A DNA stretch of 64,000 nucleotides from assembly GCF_028610625.1 (NCBI RefSeq), contig NZ_JAQQWU010000001.1:124001-188000 (forward strand), given 5' to 3'. The stretch comes from Guptibacillus spartinae (GTDB lineage Bacteria > Bacillota > Bacilli > Bacillales > Guptibacillaceae). The notes under the pieces were generated by a model. It was not told the origin of the DNA, made no database searches, and saw only the letters and a list, made by a program, of their open reading frames with translations. The position numbers and the translations under genes were made by a program. Of the stretch, positions 33,954 through 42,996 are shown one piece after another (within the stretch, counting starts at the first letter, position 1; each line of letters begins with the position of its first letter).

Positions 33954-35795
33954 ATGGATGTAAAGAGTAAAGAAGAGAGGGCAGTGTGGCGTTTTTATTT
34001 TTTATTAGTAGCGTTACTTGTCCTAAAAACTTACCTTGTTTATCGGTTTGAATTTACGTTTTCGTTAAATGGTATAGGGGAAGAGTTATTCCTCATGATT
34101 AATTCAATTGGATCAATCGCATTACTGCTAGGTATCGGTCTTTTTAGAAAGCAATCAAAACCAGGCCTGATGCTAGCAGTTTATTTTGTTTTATCTGCCC
34201 TTCTATATTGCAACATTTTATATTATCGCTTTTACATAGACTTTGTAACAGTACCTGTCCTTTTTCAGTTTGGAAATGTAGGTGGACTTGGACAAAGTAC
34301 AGTTGAGTTATTGAACTTATATGATCCATTCATTGTTTTTGATTCAATCGTTTTATTTTGGCTGCTAAAGCGGAAAGGACTACATAAAGTCGCTCTTTCC
34401 AAAACACTGAAGAAGAGAACGGCAGTCGGTAGCGTAGGAGTCCTTCTCTTTACAGCTGTTTTGGCACTGATCATGCATCCTCTTTTATTTGAGAAATCAT
34501 ATGATCGAGAACTTTTTGTGAAGTCTCTCGGAGCGTATACGTATCATATCTATGACATAGGATTTAATTCTTTTACTTCAATTAACAGCGCATTTGCAGA
34601 TGATACGGAGCTCTCTGAGATTGAAGACTATGTAAAAGATAAGAAAGTTAAACCTTCCTCCTATGAGGGCATTGCTGAAGGGAAGAACCTTATTATTATT
34701 TCGCTTGAATCGACTCAGGCATTTATGCTTGATCAAAGCATTGACGGAGAGGAAGCGACTCCCTTCTTAAATAAGCTAAAGGAAGACAGCTACTTTTTTC
34801 CGAATTTCTATCATCAAACAGCTCAAGGGAAAACATCCGATGCGGAATTTATGATTGACAATAGTTTATACCCTCTATCAGGTGGATCTGTTTTTGTAAG
34901 AAAGCCACAAAATGAATTTTTCTCTCTCCCTGAAGCGTTAAATCAAGAAGGGTATACCACAACTTCATTTCATGGAAACGATCGCGACTTCTGGAATCGT
35001 TCTGAAATGTATGAGACGCTCGGTTATGATCGATTTTATTCTAAAAAAGATTTTGATGTGAGTGATGATAATTCCATTAACTACGGTTTGAAAGACATCC
35101 CATTTTTTGAACAGTCTATTCCCTATTTAAAAGAGTTGGATCAGCCGTATTCGGCCAAGTTTTTAACGCTCACAAACCATTTTCCGTATTTATTAGAGAA
35201 GGAAGATACGATGATTCCCTTACCAGAAACAGAAGAAGAAGTGGTGAATCGCTATTTTGCGACTGTCCGTTACGAAGATGAAGCCATTAAAACCTTTTTT
35301 GAGGAAATGAAAGCTGCTGGTTTATATGAAGATTCCATTTTTGTTCTATATGGTGATCACTATGGTCTATCTGAAACATACGATACCGCCCTTGGTAATT
35401 ATTTAGGTGAAGATATTGGGCCAGTTGAACACATTGATCTTCAAAAAGTGCCTCTTATCATTCACATACCTGAACAAGAGGGAAAAGTCATTAATACCGT
35501 TGGTGGACAAGTTGATTTAAAACCAACTATATTAGAACTTTTAGGTGTTAAAGAGGATCCAAGTTTAAACTTTGGCACGAGTCTCTTCTCAAAAAAACGC
35601 AAAGACCTTGTGATCTTTCGTGATGGAAGCTTTGTAACAAAGAACCTGATATATGCGAAGAACACGTGTTATAACAAAGAGACAGGATCAAAAACAAATC
35701 GTAACAAATGCGCCCGTTATTTTGGTGATGTACAGGATGAACTGGACTTTTCAGATCAAATTATTTATGGGGATTTATTGCGGTTTATTAACTAG
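33954..35795 (+). CDS. Lipoteichoic-acid-synthase family phosphoglycerol transferase
   Basis: A 613-residue LtaS-like protein. Five N-terminal membrane helices (to about residue 180) precede an extracellular sulfatase-fold domain: NLIIISLESTQAFML (metal site), HQTAQGKTSDAEFM with the catalytic Thr about residue 293, SFHGNDRDFWNR, LTNHFPYLL and VLYGDHYGLSE. These are the metal and nucleophile positions of LtaS/YqgS/YvgJ/YfnI, so it should transfer glycerol phosphate from phosphatidylglycerol to a teichoic acid chain or primer. Which of the paralogues cannot be decided. The leader holds a GGGAGG/CCTCC hairpin near 33860-33898. Confidence 0.88.
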   Translation: MDVKSKEERAVWRFYFLLVALLVLKTYLVYRFEFTFSLNGIGEELFLMINSIGSIALLLGIGLFRKQSKPGLMLAVYFVLSALLYCNILYYRFYIDFVTVPVLFQFGNVGGLGQSTVELLNLYDPFIVFDSIVLFWLLKRKGLHKVALSKTLKKRTAVGSVGVLLFTAVLALIMHPLLFEKSYDRELFVKSLGAYTYHIYDIGFNSFTSINSAFADDTELSEIEDYVKDKKVKPSSYEGIAEGKNLIIISLESTQAFMLDQSIDGEEATPFLNKLKEDSYFFPNFYHQTAQGKTSDAEFMIDNSLYPLSGGSVFVRKPQNEFFSLPEALNQEGYTTTSFHGNDRDFWNRSEMYETLGYDRFYSKKDFDVSDDNSINYGLKDIPFFEQSIPYLKELDQPYSAKFLTLTNHFPYLLEKEDTMIPLPETEEEVVNRYFATVRYEDEAIKTFFEEMKAAGLYEDSIFVLYGDHYGLSETYDTALGNYLGEDIGPVEHIDLQKVPLIIHIPEQEGKVINTVGGQVDLKPTILELLGVKEDPSLNFGTSLFSKKRKDLVIFRDGSFVTKNLIYAKNTCYNKETGSKTNRNKCARYFGDVQDELDFSDQIIYGDLLRFIN

Positions 35796-35865
35796 TCATG
35801 GTGTTTTTTCCGAACCATTCATGGTACGCTTTTTAAGGATAAATCTTGCAAAGGGATGAGAATAG

Positions 35866-36120
35866 ATGGACTTAGAAAGATTGCAAATATTAACAGAAGT
35901 TGTAAGAGAATACAAAACGGCGATTCATATGGATCAGAACAAAGAAGAAGTCGGGAGAGAAGTGCTTGATATTGTGATGAACTCACAGGATCTAGTGTTA
36001 TATGGCCACGTAAAGAGAGCGAGGGAAATTGAAAAATTCCCCGATGAAGCTATTAAGCACCTTGATCAGGCAACGTCATACCTTCATGAAAAAATAGATG
36101 AACAGTTAAAACACTCCTAG
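35866..36120 (+). CDS. Small helical hypothetical protein (84 aa)
   Basis: A soluble, mainly helical acidic-basic protein (LERLQILTEVVREYKTAIHM; LDQATSYLHEKIDEQLKHS) that I do not recognise. The ATG follows AAAGGGATGAG. Its stop codon is inside the terminator stem, which is common for short genes. Confidence 0.6.
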   Translation: MDLERLQILTEVVREYKTAIHMDQNKEEVGREVLDIVMNSQDLVLYGHVKRAREIEKFPDEAIKHLDQATSYLHEKIDEQLKHS

Positions 36121-36140
36121 CAGTAGGAGTGTTTTCTTTT
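36108..36140 (+). terminator. Terminator overlapping the end of the 84-aa gene
   Basis: AAAACACTCCTA and TAGGAGTGTTTT around a four-base loop. Confidence 0.85.
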
Positions 36141-36271
36141 CAATTGCCATTTTTTGTTGAACGAAAAATAGGAATAGTTTGTATTTTAAAGAGTGTGTTG
36201 TAACAGTTGCAATGCATTGTAATAAAGTGATAAGCTTTTGCTGTTTACTAGATTAAAGGAGAGTGAAATGA

Positions 36272-37138
36272 ATGACTAATTTAATAAAACGCCTGACTCC
36301 TGTTCTTCTAATGGGACTGGTTGTTTTTGTTATAAGTGCTTGTTCGAACGGAAATGAATCGAACGAAGCCAATAGTGAGAAAGAAAAAGAGACTAGCACT
36401 TGGGAAAAAATACAAGATGAAGGAAAACTTGTTGTCGCTACGTCTGGAACACTTTATCCGACTTCTTATTATGAAGAAGGGTCTGATGAAGTGACGGGTT
36501 ATGAAGTGGAAGTTGTGAAAGAAATGGCAAAGCGACTAAATCTTGACGTTGAATTTGAAGAAATGGGCTTTGATGGCATGTTAACAAGCCTTAATTCAGG
36601 CAAGGTGGATCTTGCTGCTAATGATATTACCTCCACGGAAGAAAGAAAAGAAAAGTTCACTTTCTCAGAACCTTTGAAGTATTCTTATGGAACAGCGATT
36701 GTAAGAAAAGACGATCTTTCTGGTATAAAATCACTGGATGATCTTGATGGAAAGATTGCAGCTGGTGCTTCTACGACAGTTTATATGAAGGTAGCGCGTG
36801 AGCACGGAGCCGAAGAGAAGATTTATGATAATGCGACGAACGAACAATACTTGCGTGATGTATCAAATGGAAGAACGGATATTATTCTAAATGATTATTA
36901 TCTACAAACGCTGGCTCTTGCGGCTTTTCCAGACTTAAACATTACGATTCATCCTGATATTCAATACTACCCAAATAATCAGCACATTGTGATGAAAAAG
37001 GGTAGTGGAGAACTAGAAACAAAAGTAAATGAGACGTTGAAAGAAATGAAAGAAGATGGCACGATGAAAGAATTATCAGAAAAATTCTTCAATGGAGCTG
37101 ACGTGTCGGTTAAACCAGATCTTGATATCGAAAATTAA
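36272..37138 (+). CDS. Amino-acid ABC transporter substrate-binding lipoprotein (family 3)
   Basis: A 288-residue lipoprotein with lipobox VISAC (Cys about residue 24) and the family 3 fold: GKLVVATSGTLYPTSYYEE, TGYEVEVVKEMAKRLNL, DLAANDITSTEERKEKFTFS and the C-terminal domain with LNDYY. Closest in feel to cystine-type binding proteins (TcyJ/K), but the ligand is not certain. It is outside the membrane and hands the amino acid to the permease encoded 16 bases downstream. Confidence 0.88.
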   Translation: MTNLIKRLTPVLLMGLVVFVISACSNGNESNEANSEKEKETSTWEKIQDEGKLVVATSGTLYPTSYYEEGSDEVTGYEVEVVKEMAKRLNLDVEFEEMGFDGMLTSLNSGKVDLAANDITSTEERKEKFTFSEPLKYSYGTAIVRKDDLSGIKSLDDLDGKIAAGASTTVYMKVAREHGAEEKIYDNATNEQYLRDVSNGRTDIILNDYYLQTLALAAFPDLNITIHPDIQYYPNNQHIVMKKGSGELETKVNETLKEMKEDGTMKELSEKFFNGADVSVKPDLDIEN

Positions 37139-37154
37139 GTGGGAGTTGTCATAA

Positions 37155-37832
37155 GTGGGGGAAATACACTGGGAATATTTATTTGATGCGGGTCTTGCGT
37201 TAAAGTCATTTCCCTATGTGATTCAGGGCCTTGGATTAACATTATTAATTGCATTTGTTGGAATGATCATTGGAATGGTAATGGGCTTATTTCTTGCTCT
37301 TGGTAGAATGTCCAAATGGAAAGCGCTCAGATGGCCAGCGCGTCTCTACATTTCGTTTATGAGAGGAACGCCAATTCTTGTTTTTCTTTATATTTTGTAT
37401 TTTGGTCTGCCCGTGGTAGGCATTCAATTCTCAGCACTAACGTGTGCGTTAATTGGTTTTAGCTTAAATAGCGCCGCTTATATTGCGGAAATTCAGCGTT
37501 CGGCTCTTTCATCCGTTGAAAATGGCCAATGGGAAGCTTCGACTGCTCTCGGCATGTCTTATTGGACGACGATGAGAGAAGTGGTTCTCCCACAAGCAAC
37601 GCGAATCGCTATACCACCGCTATCGAACGTGATGCTCGATCTTATCAAAGCGTCTTCTTTAGCAGCAGTAATCACCGTTCCAGAACTGCTCCACCATGCG
37701 AAGATCGTTGGCGGCAGAGAGTTTGATTTTATGACGATGTATATTCTCGTTGCGCTTATTTATTGGGGAGTATGCGTTTGTGTCTCATTTTTCCAAGAAC
37801 GATTAGAAAAACGCTATTATTATCTACACTAA
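37155..37832 (+). CDS. Amino-acid ABC transporter permease (HisM/TcyB type)
   Basis: A 225-residue permease with five membrane helices and the EAA loop EASTALGMSYWTTMREVVLP that contacts the ATPase. Starts with GTG nine bases after GTGGGAG. It forms an operon with the binding protein, but the expected ATP-binding subunit gene does not follow: the message ends in a strong terminator. The ATPase must come from elsewhere in the genome. Confidence 0.88.
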   Translation: MGEIHWEYLFDAGLALKSFPYVIQGLGLTLLIAFVGMIIGMVMGLFLALGRMSKWKALRWPARLYISFMRGTPILVFLYILYFGLPVVGIQFSALTCALIGFSLNSAAYIAEIQRSALSSVENGQWEASTALGMSYWTTMREVVLPQATRIAIPPLSNVMLDLIKASSLAAVITVPELLHHAKIVGGREFDFMTMYILVALIYWGVCVCVSFFQERLEKRYYYLH

Positions 37833-37862
37833 TCCTGGTTTTTTTCCAGGATTCTTTTTTTT
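37831..37862 (+). terminator. Terminator after the permease gene
   Basis: AATCCTGG and CCAGGATT around seven T residues followed by an eight-T tail. Confidence 0.85.
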
Positions 37863-38044
37863 ATCTATTTTTACTGTTTGAAGCATGCGTTTTTTCTGCT
37901 TTATAGGAAACACCTCCTCGAATCGAAACCATCAAAAAAACAAAAATATCCCATATTCTTCATGAAGTTTTTTTAAGAATGTTATACTATGGACAATAAG
38001 CAACATAGACGATTCGTCATATTTGAAGGGAGTTCATCAATTGC

Positions 38045-38764
38045 ATGAAAAAATATCTTAGTTTAATGCTAATTATTGGGGTTCTATTACTTGCTGCTTG
38101 TAGTAATAATAGTGAGGCGACGAATGAAGAAACTGCTTCTGAAGATTCAGCAACTATAGAAACAGAAAAAGAATTAGAAGCGATGAAAGTAGATGAAGAC
38201 AAAGTCGTCGCAACTGTAAATGATAAGGAGATTAAAGGAAAAGATTATAATTCAATGCTTGTGCAGACCCAGCTTCGCTATACAATGAGTGGCGAAGATC
38301 CATCAGACGCAGAAGTAGCGAAATCGATCGAGCAAGAGGTGATGGATAATTTAATTGGGCAAGAACTTTTACTTCAAAAAGCGAAGGAAGAAGGGTTCAC
38401 AGCATCCGATAAAGAAGTAGAAACAGAACTTGAGCAAATTAAAGCTCAGTTTGATGGAGAAGAAGAGCTAAAGAAAGCGTTAGAAGGTCAGGGCATGACG
38501 CTTGAGCAACTCGAAAGCCAGTATGCCGACATTGTCGTCGTGGATAAATTTGTGAAAGATAAAATTGGCACTCCGGATGTTTCTGAAAAAGAAGTGAAAG
38601 CATTTTATGACGATCAATTCTCCAAAGATGCTGAAAACCCACCTTCTTTTGATGAAATGAAAAAGCGAATTAAAGATTATTTAGTAGAAAAGAAAACGCA
38701 GGAAAAGGTTCAGGAAATGAAAGCTGAACTGATGAAAAAAGCCGAAGTGAAAGAGAACTTATAG
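38045..38764 (+). CDS. SurA_N-domain lipoprotein (foldase-like, no parvulin domain)
   Basis: A 239-residue lipoprotein with lipobox LLAACS (Cys about residue 19), a polar linker, and then the SurA/PrsA N-terminal chaperone fold: VATVNDKEIKGKDYNSML, DNLIGQELLLQKAKEEG and a helical C-terminus. Unlike PrsA it has no parvulin peptidyl-prolyl isomerase domain. It probably helps folding of secreted proteins outside the membrane; this is inferred from the fold. Confidence 0.82.
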   Translation: MKKYLSLMLIIGVLLLAACSNNSEATNEETASEDSATIETEKELEAMKVDEDKVVATVNDKEIKGKDYNSMLVQTQLRYTMSGEDPSDAEVAKSIEQEVMDNLIGQELLLQKAKEEGFTASDKEVETELEQIKAQFDGEEELKKALEGQGMTLEQLESQYADIVVVDKFVKDKIGTPDVSEKEVKAFYDDQFSKDAENPPSFDEMKKRIKDYLVEKKTQEKVQEMKAELMKKAEVKENL

Positions 38765-38790
38765 GTCAGCCTCGTGCTGGCCTTTTTCTA
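38763..38790 (+). terminator. Terminator after the SurA_N lipoprotein gene
   Basis: AGGTCAGC and GCTGGCCT pair imperfectly around CTCGT, with a T tail. Confidence 0.7.
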
Positions 38791-38852
38791 TGATAAACTA
38801 GCCTAAAAGATGTAGAAACGGGACGAAAAAAAACGCAGGGAGAGAGAATAGA

Positions 38853-39488
38853 ATGAATCAGGTCGTCAATGAAATACAAATTTATGTTCGTAAAAAATTA
38901 GAAATGGAAGGAAGTGGGCATGATTGGTATCACATCGAACGAGTTCTGAAGCAAGCGCGTCGAATTGCAAAAGAAGAAAATGCCAATCTCTTTATTTGTG
39001 AAGTTGCCGCTCTTGTTCATGATCTTGCAGATGATAAAATCGCTTCTTCTGAGAAGGCAGGATTGGAAGAAGTTGAGCAGTTGCTAGTACCTTTACATAA
39101 ATCAGATCAAGCTCACGTTTTGGAAATTATTACAACGATGTCCTTTAAGGGAGGAAACCGTCAGCCTGTTCGAACACTTGAAGCACAAGTTGTGCAAGAT
39201 GCTGATCGCCTGGATGCGATAGGAGCTATCGGAATTGCCCGTACGTTTGTCTATGCCGGTTCTAAAGGCGATTTAATCTATGATCCATCGATCCAGCCCC
39301 GACAGCACATGACATCAAGCGCTTATCGTCATGAACAGTCAACAGCGATTAATCATTTTTATGAAAAGCTATTGAAGTTGAAAGATTTAATGAATACGAA
39401 AACAGGATTAAAGATAGCTGAAGAGCGCCATGCTTTTTTGGCGTCATTTCTAACTCAATTTCATCGAGAGTGGGAGGGGTCTAACTGA
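38853..39488 (+). CDS. HD-domain phosphohydrolase (YpgQ/YedJ-like)
   Basis: A 211-residue protein with HD motifs in order: GSGHDWYHIERVLKQA (His), AALVHDLADDK (His-Asp) and VQDADRLDAIGAIGIARTF (Asp). This subgroup hydrolyses nucleotides or pyrophosphates using divalent metal. Good GGGAGAG ribosome binding site. Its stop overlaps the start of the following GNAT gene, so they are co-translated. Confidence 0.87.
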   Translation: MNQVVNEIQIYVRKKLEMEGSGHDWYHIERVLKQARRIAKEENANLFICEVAALVHDLADDKIASSEKAGLEEVEQLLVPLHKSDQAHVLEIITTMSFKGGNRQPVRTLEAQVVQDADRLDAIGAIGIARTFVYAGSKGDLIYDPSIQPRQHMTSSAYRHEQSTAINHFYEKLLKLKDLMNTKTGLKIAEERHAFLASFLTQFHREWEGSN

Positions 39489-39973
39489 TGGTCATTCAGC
39501 CGATGACAGAAGAAATAGCAAAAAGAATTCAAACGTGGCAATATGAGGAGCCATATTCTTTATATAGTCTAAAAGGAGATCCGGACGTATTCTCTGAGCT
39601 CATGAATGGCTCTTATGTTTTTGTTGAAGATAATGATGCGTTAATCGGCTATTTTTGCTTTGGATCATCAGCACAGGTTCCTGCAGGTCATGAGGTAAAT
39701 GCTTATTCAGATCCTATGCTTGACTTAGGATTGGGACTCCATCCAAAGCATACAGGGAAAGGAATCGGACTACGCTTTGTTCAGGCAGGTTTGGATTATA
39801 CATATAAAACATATGGTCAAAAGAATGTTCGTCTATCGGTAGCTTCCTTTAATAAACGAGCAAAAAAAGTGTATGAACGAGCAGGATTTAGCTATTTACG
39901 ATCGTTTACTAAGACGAATAAAAAAAGTTCGACAACTTTTGAAATTATGGTAAAAAGGTATGAAGTTGAATAG
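39488..39973 (+). CDS. GNAT-family N-acetyltransferase
   Basis: A 161-residue acetyltransferase with the acetyl-CoA loop in LHPKHTGKGIGLRFVQAGLD (Q/RxxGxG/A form), VRLSVASFNKRAKKVYERAGF and a beta bulge before. The acceptor is unknown. It starts at the ATG overlapping the HD gene stop codon (TGATG), so the pair forms an operon. Confidence 0.86.
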   Translation: MVIQPMTEEIAKRIQTWQYEEPYSLYSLKGDPDVFSELMNGSYVFVEDNDALIGYFCFGSSAQVPAGHEVNAYSDPMLDLGLGLHPKHTGKGIGLRFVQAGLDYTYKTYGQKNVRLSVASFNKRAKKVYERAGFSYLRSFTKTNKKSSTTFEIMVKRYEVE

Positions 39974-40166
39974 AAAAGTAAGATTTAGAAGAAGTTTGGA
40001 TTAAACAATGTAAAAGGGGGAATAAAAGAAGTATACAAGCAAGAAAGAACAGGAGGAAGGTTTCATATTCATAGCTAGATAACTAAATAAGCATCGGGTT
40101 CAGCGGGATTACTTGTCTTATTCCTACTATTTCTGACAGACTATAGGAAGTTTAGTCGAATGCGTT

Positions 40167-40195
40167 TTGATTCCTCCGAGATTTGGGCATAATGA
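40167..40195 (+). promoter_or_regulatory. Possible SigA-type promoter of the Spo0E-like gene
   Basis: TTGATT and TAATGA with a 17-base spacer, about 30 bases before the start codon. The region 39974-40224 otherwise holds no gene that I can support. Confidence 0.35.
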
Positions 40196-40224
40196 TAATG
40201 TATTGCCGTGAGGAGGAATGAGGG

Positions 40225-40380
40225 ATGTATGATGCAATCGAAAAAAAAAGGAAAGAAATGTTTGATATGGCGGGACGTTATGGTTTTGCATCAGAGAGAA
40301 CCATTCGCTGTAGTCAAGAGCTGGACCGATTATTAAATGCTTTAATGCAAACGAAACAACATAATGAGGAAGTATTGTGA
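40225..40380 (+). CDS. Spo0E-family aspartyl-phosphate phosphatase (51 aa)
   Basis: A short helical-hairpin protein carrying the Spo0E signature SQELD (residues 30-34) within RTIRCSQELDRLLNAL, preceded by a first helix ending GRYGFASE. Spo0E proteins dephosphorylate Spo0A~P and delay sporulation. Length is that of the small family members. ATG follows a strong AGGAGG-AGGG region. It lies about 400 bases upstream of a Kin-like sensor kinase on the same strand, with one small unknown gene between. Confidence 0.85.
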   Translation: MYDAIEKKRKEMFDMAGRYGFASERTIRCSQELDRLLNALMQTKQHNEEVL

Positions 40381-40431
40381 AACTTAAATCTAATTTTTCT
40401 TCCTGTGGGGTAAAATAAAGGAGGAAACCGT

Positions 40432-40671
40432 ATGAAGTTTGATCTTAAAGCAATTCTCACAAAAGAGTTGTTTGATTGGATAGAAGAGCATCCTAAGCGC
40501 AATCAATTGATTGAATCAATCCAGGGAGAGATCTTCCAATCCGTCGTCCATTTCCGTGAGTGGAATGACTCTGACTATAATGGGAACGATGACTGGATTC
40601 TGTATGCGCTTCGAAATGAAGAAGCGTGGCGAGATGAAGTGGGTCCGATTGATCAATGCGAAAGCCGTTAG
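40432..40671 (+). CDS. Hypothetical protein (79 aa)
   Basis: A small acidic soluble protein (LKAILTKELFDWIEEHPKRN; HFREWNDSDYNGNDDW) of no family I know. A TAAAGGAGG ribosome binding site precedes ATG, and a GCCG/CGGC terminator follows the stop. Probably real; function unknown. Confidence 0.65.
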   Translation: MKFDLKAILTKELFDWIEEHPKRNQLIESIQGEIFQSVVHFREWNDSDYNGNDDWILYALRNEEAWRDEVGPIDQCESR

Positions 40672-40690
40672 GAATGCGGCTTTTTTTTTG
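40660..40690 (+). terminator. Terminator after the 79-aa gene
   Basis: AAGCCG and CGGCTT with a nine-base loop and a nine-T run. Confidence 0.75.
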
Positions 40691-40793
40691 TGGAAATTTA
40701 GAACTTAATGTAGATTATAGCAGGAATCATTTGCTTTGAAAGAGAACACCTACATACTATGGAAATAATCCTGTGTACGTGGGGGGACTTTTA

Positions 40794-42656
40794 GTGAAAC
40801 ATTCACAAGATGTTCTTATAGATAAACACCAGCTTCAAGAACTTCACATCAATTATCAAACGTACAAATCTCTATTTGCTCACTATCCAGGTATGATGTA
40901 TCTTCTAGATCATAATGGGTTAATTCAGAATATAAATCTTTATGGTGATTGGTTGTCACGCCATCATAACGTTAAAATTAATAAAAAGCATTATACAAAG
41001 TTTATTTTATCTTCCGAACATGATGAAGTGAATCATTATTTTTATGAAACGCTTAAAGGTAAAGTAACGCATTTTAATACGGTTTTTCTTACGCCAGATC
41101 AGGAACCTTTCGATGTTGAATTAATCAATATACCCGTTTATATTGATCATAAAGTGAGCGGTGTATTCACGCTTGTTCGAGATATTACAGAAGAAAGGGC
41201 AGCTGCTTTTGCTCTAAGAGAAAGTCAGGAAAAGTACCGACTGATTGCTGAGCATACGTCAGAATTAATAAGGTTGGTGAAGGTGGAGAGTGGTGTTATT
41301 ACCTATGCTTCTCCGTCCCATGCGTCCATTCTTGGATTTCCAACTGAAAAATACACAGGTCGATCATTTTATGAAGACATTCATCCGGATGACCAAGAGG
41401 TAGGCATTCATTTGCTACATAGCACGAAAACAGAGCCATCTGTTGCGGAATTTCGTAGGAGACACAGGAATGGTACCTGGATTACGCTTGAAGACAGAGC
41501 CACATCTATTCCATACGGAATTAGTGGAGAGCGGATGATCGTGGTGGTTTCACGAGACATTACCGAGAAGAAACGAGCAGAACATGAACTTCAGCGCACA
41601 TTAAAGCAGTTAAAAGATTTAAAATATGCGCTTGATGAGAGTGCTCTTGTATCTGTCACGGATGAGGCGGGCATCATCTCATCGGTAAATGATAAATTTT
41701 GTGAGATTACAGAGTACTCAGAAGTGGAACTTCTCGGTCAATCCCATATGATTCTAGATTCGGGGTATCATCCACAGTCGTTTTTTGATGAAATGGATAA
41801 GCAAATTCAATCCGGTGCAGTTTGGAAAGGTGAAATTAACAACAAAACGAAAAATGGAAACGATTTTTGGGTTGATACAACGATTGTGCCATTCATTGGA
41901 GAAAACGGCCTTCCTTACCAATATGTTTACATCAGAAAGGACATTACAGATCGAAAACGCGCAGAAGAATTATTGCGAACATCTGATAAATTATCGGTTA
42001 TCGGTGAGCTTGCTGCTGGCGTGGCACATGAGATTCGGAACCCCTTAACTTCTCTTAAAGGCTTTACACAAATATTGAAATCTCGACTGAATAGTGAAAG
42101 TGATCAAGAGTTTATTAGCATTATGCTAGATGAATTAGATCGCATTAACATGATCGTGAATGAATTTATGGTCCTTGCGCGACCTCAGGCACTAACTCAT
42201 GAAAAAGCGAATTTACAAGATTTGATTCAAAATGTTCTTACTTTAATAGAAACTCAGGCAACGTTAAATAATGTTCAAATTATCACAAGAGTAATTGAAA
42301 ACATTCCTGACATTTCTTGTAATGAGAATCAGATCAAACAGGTTCTGATAAACGTTCTAAAAAATTCGATAGAAGCGATGCCAGAAGGCGGAGAAATTAT
42401 TCTTTCCCTTTTTCCGATTCAAGATGAAGTTATCATTGAAGTAAGAGATAATGGAGAAGGTATTCCTGACCACCGATTAAGCCATTTAGGTGAGCCTTTT
42501 TACACGACGAAAAAAAAGGGGAATGGTCTGGGATTGATGATTTGTCGAAGAATTGTTCAAAACCACCAGGGTACCTTATTAATCGATAGTAAAGAAGGAG
42601 AAGGTACTGTTGTCTCGATAAAACTCCCCCATATGCTCTCAAATGAATTGCGCTGA
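40794..42656 (+). CDS. Soluble sensor histidine kinase with three PAS domains (KinA-like)
   Basis: A 620-residue cytosolic kinase without membrane helices. Three PAS domains (about residues 15-140, 140-270 and 280-395) precede HisKA with the His at about residue 412 in GVAHEIRNPLTSLKGF and a HATPase domain (NVLKNSIEAMPEGG; DNGEGIPDH; GNGLGLMICRRI). It matches KinA-type sporulation kinases that phosphorylate Spo0F, and again no response regulator gene is adjacent. GTG at 40794 follows GGGGGG by seven bases. The kinase core is strikingly similar to that of the kinase at 11 kb. Confidence 0.88.
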   Translation: MKHSQDVLIDKHQLQELHINYQTYKSLFAHYPGMMYLLDHNGLIQNINLYGDWLSRHHNVKINKKHYTKFILSSEHDEVNHYFYETLKGKVTHFNTVFLTPDQEPFDVELINIPVYIDHKVSGVFTLVRDITEERAAAFALRESQEKYRLIAEHTSELIRLVKVESGVITYASPSHASILGFPTEKYTGRSFYEDIHPDDQEVGIHLLHSTKTEPSVAEFRRRHRNGTWITLEDRATSIPYGISGERMIVVVSRDITEKKRAEHELQRTLKQLKDLKYALDESALVSVTDEAGIISSVNDKFCEITEYSEVELLGQSHMILDSGYHPQSFFDEMDKQIQSGAVWKGEINNKTKNGNDFWVDTTIVPFIGENGLPYQYVYIRKDITDRKRAEELLRTSDKLSVIGELAAGVAHEIRNPLTSLKGFTQILKSRLNSESDQEFISIMLDELDRINMIVNEFMVLARPQALTHEKANLQDLIQNVLTLIETQATLNNVQIITRVIENIPDISCNENQIKQVLINVLKNSIEAMPEGGEIILSLFPIQDEVIIEVRDNGEGIPDHRLSHLGEPFYTTKKKGNGLGLMICRRIVQNHQGTLLIDSKEGEGTVVSIKLPHMLSNELR

Positions 42657-42673
42657 TCGAGCGCTTTTTTTCT
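42651..42673 (+). terminator. Terminator after the KinA-like gene
   Basis: GCGCT, five-base loop, AGCGC and seven T residues; overlaps the last codons. Confidence 0.75.
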
Positions 42674-42697
42674 TTGAGAAACGCTTTACTTTAAATA

Positions 42698-42711
42698 AGT
42701 AAGCGCTTACA
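42698..42711. promoter_or_regulatory. cre-like CcpA operator
   Basis: AGTAAGCGCTTACA differs from the cre consensus TGWNANCGNTNWCA only at the first base. It lies about 50 bases before a small ORF. Confidence 0.5.
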
Positions 42712-42759
42712 ATTAACCCAAGGAACCGTTAGACTAATCAAATAAGGGACGTGTTGAGA

Positions 42760-42900
42760 ATGAGAAGCGAGACGAGTTATCGTATGCTTGCCTTTGAAAA
42801 ATTCAACGCTGAAAAGAATTGGTCAGAAAACAATCGCCTTTTTAATTATTCGCTTGCGGGCCTAGGGACATTATTTTGTGTTTTTTCAATGTTATTTTGA
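42760..42900 (+). CDS. Possible 46-residue membrane mini-protein
   Basis: Encodes a polar N-terminal half (SYRMLAFEKFNAEKNWSEN) and a hydrophobic C-terminal helix (YSLAGLGTLFCVFSMLF). The ribosome binding site is weak. A cre-like site upstream and a terminator shortly downstream support a transcript. Function unknown. Confidence 0.4.
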   Translation: MRSETSYRMLAFEKFNAEKNWSENNRLFNYSLAGLGTLFCVFSMLF

Positions 42901-42926
42901 CGTATTGTACGATAAGACGAAATTCT

Positions 42927-42968
42927 AAAAAAGAGCTTTCTATTCTTAAATAGAGAAGCTCTTTTTTG
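42927..42968. terminator. Bidirectional terminator between the mini-protein and DUF3891 genes
   Basis: AAAAAAGAGCTT and AAGCTCTTTTTT with an inner CTATT/AATAG pairing. Confidence 0.85.
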
Positions 42969-42996
42969 AGAAGTTTTAGAATAGGAAAAGGGTAGC

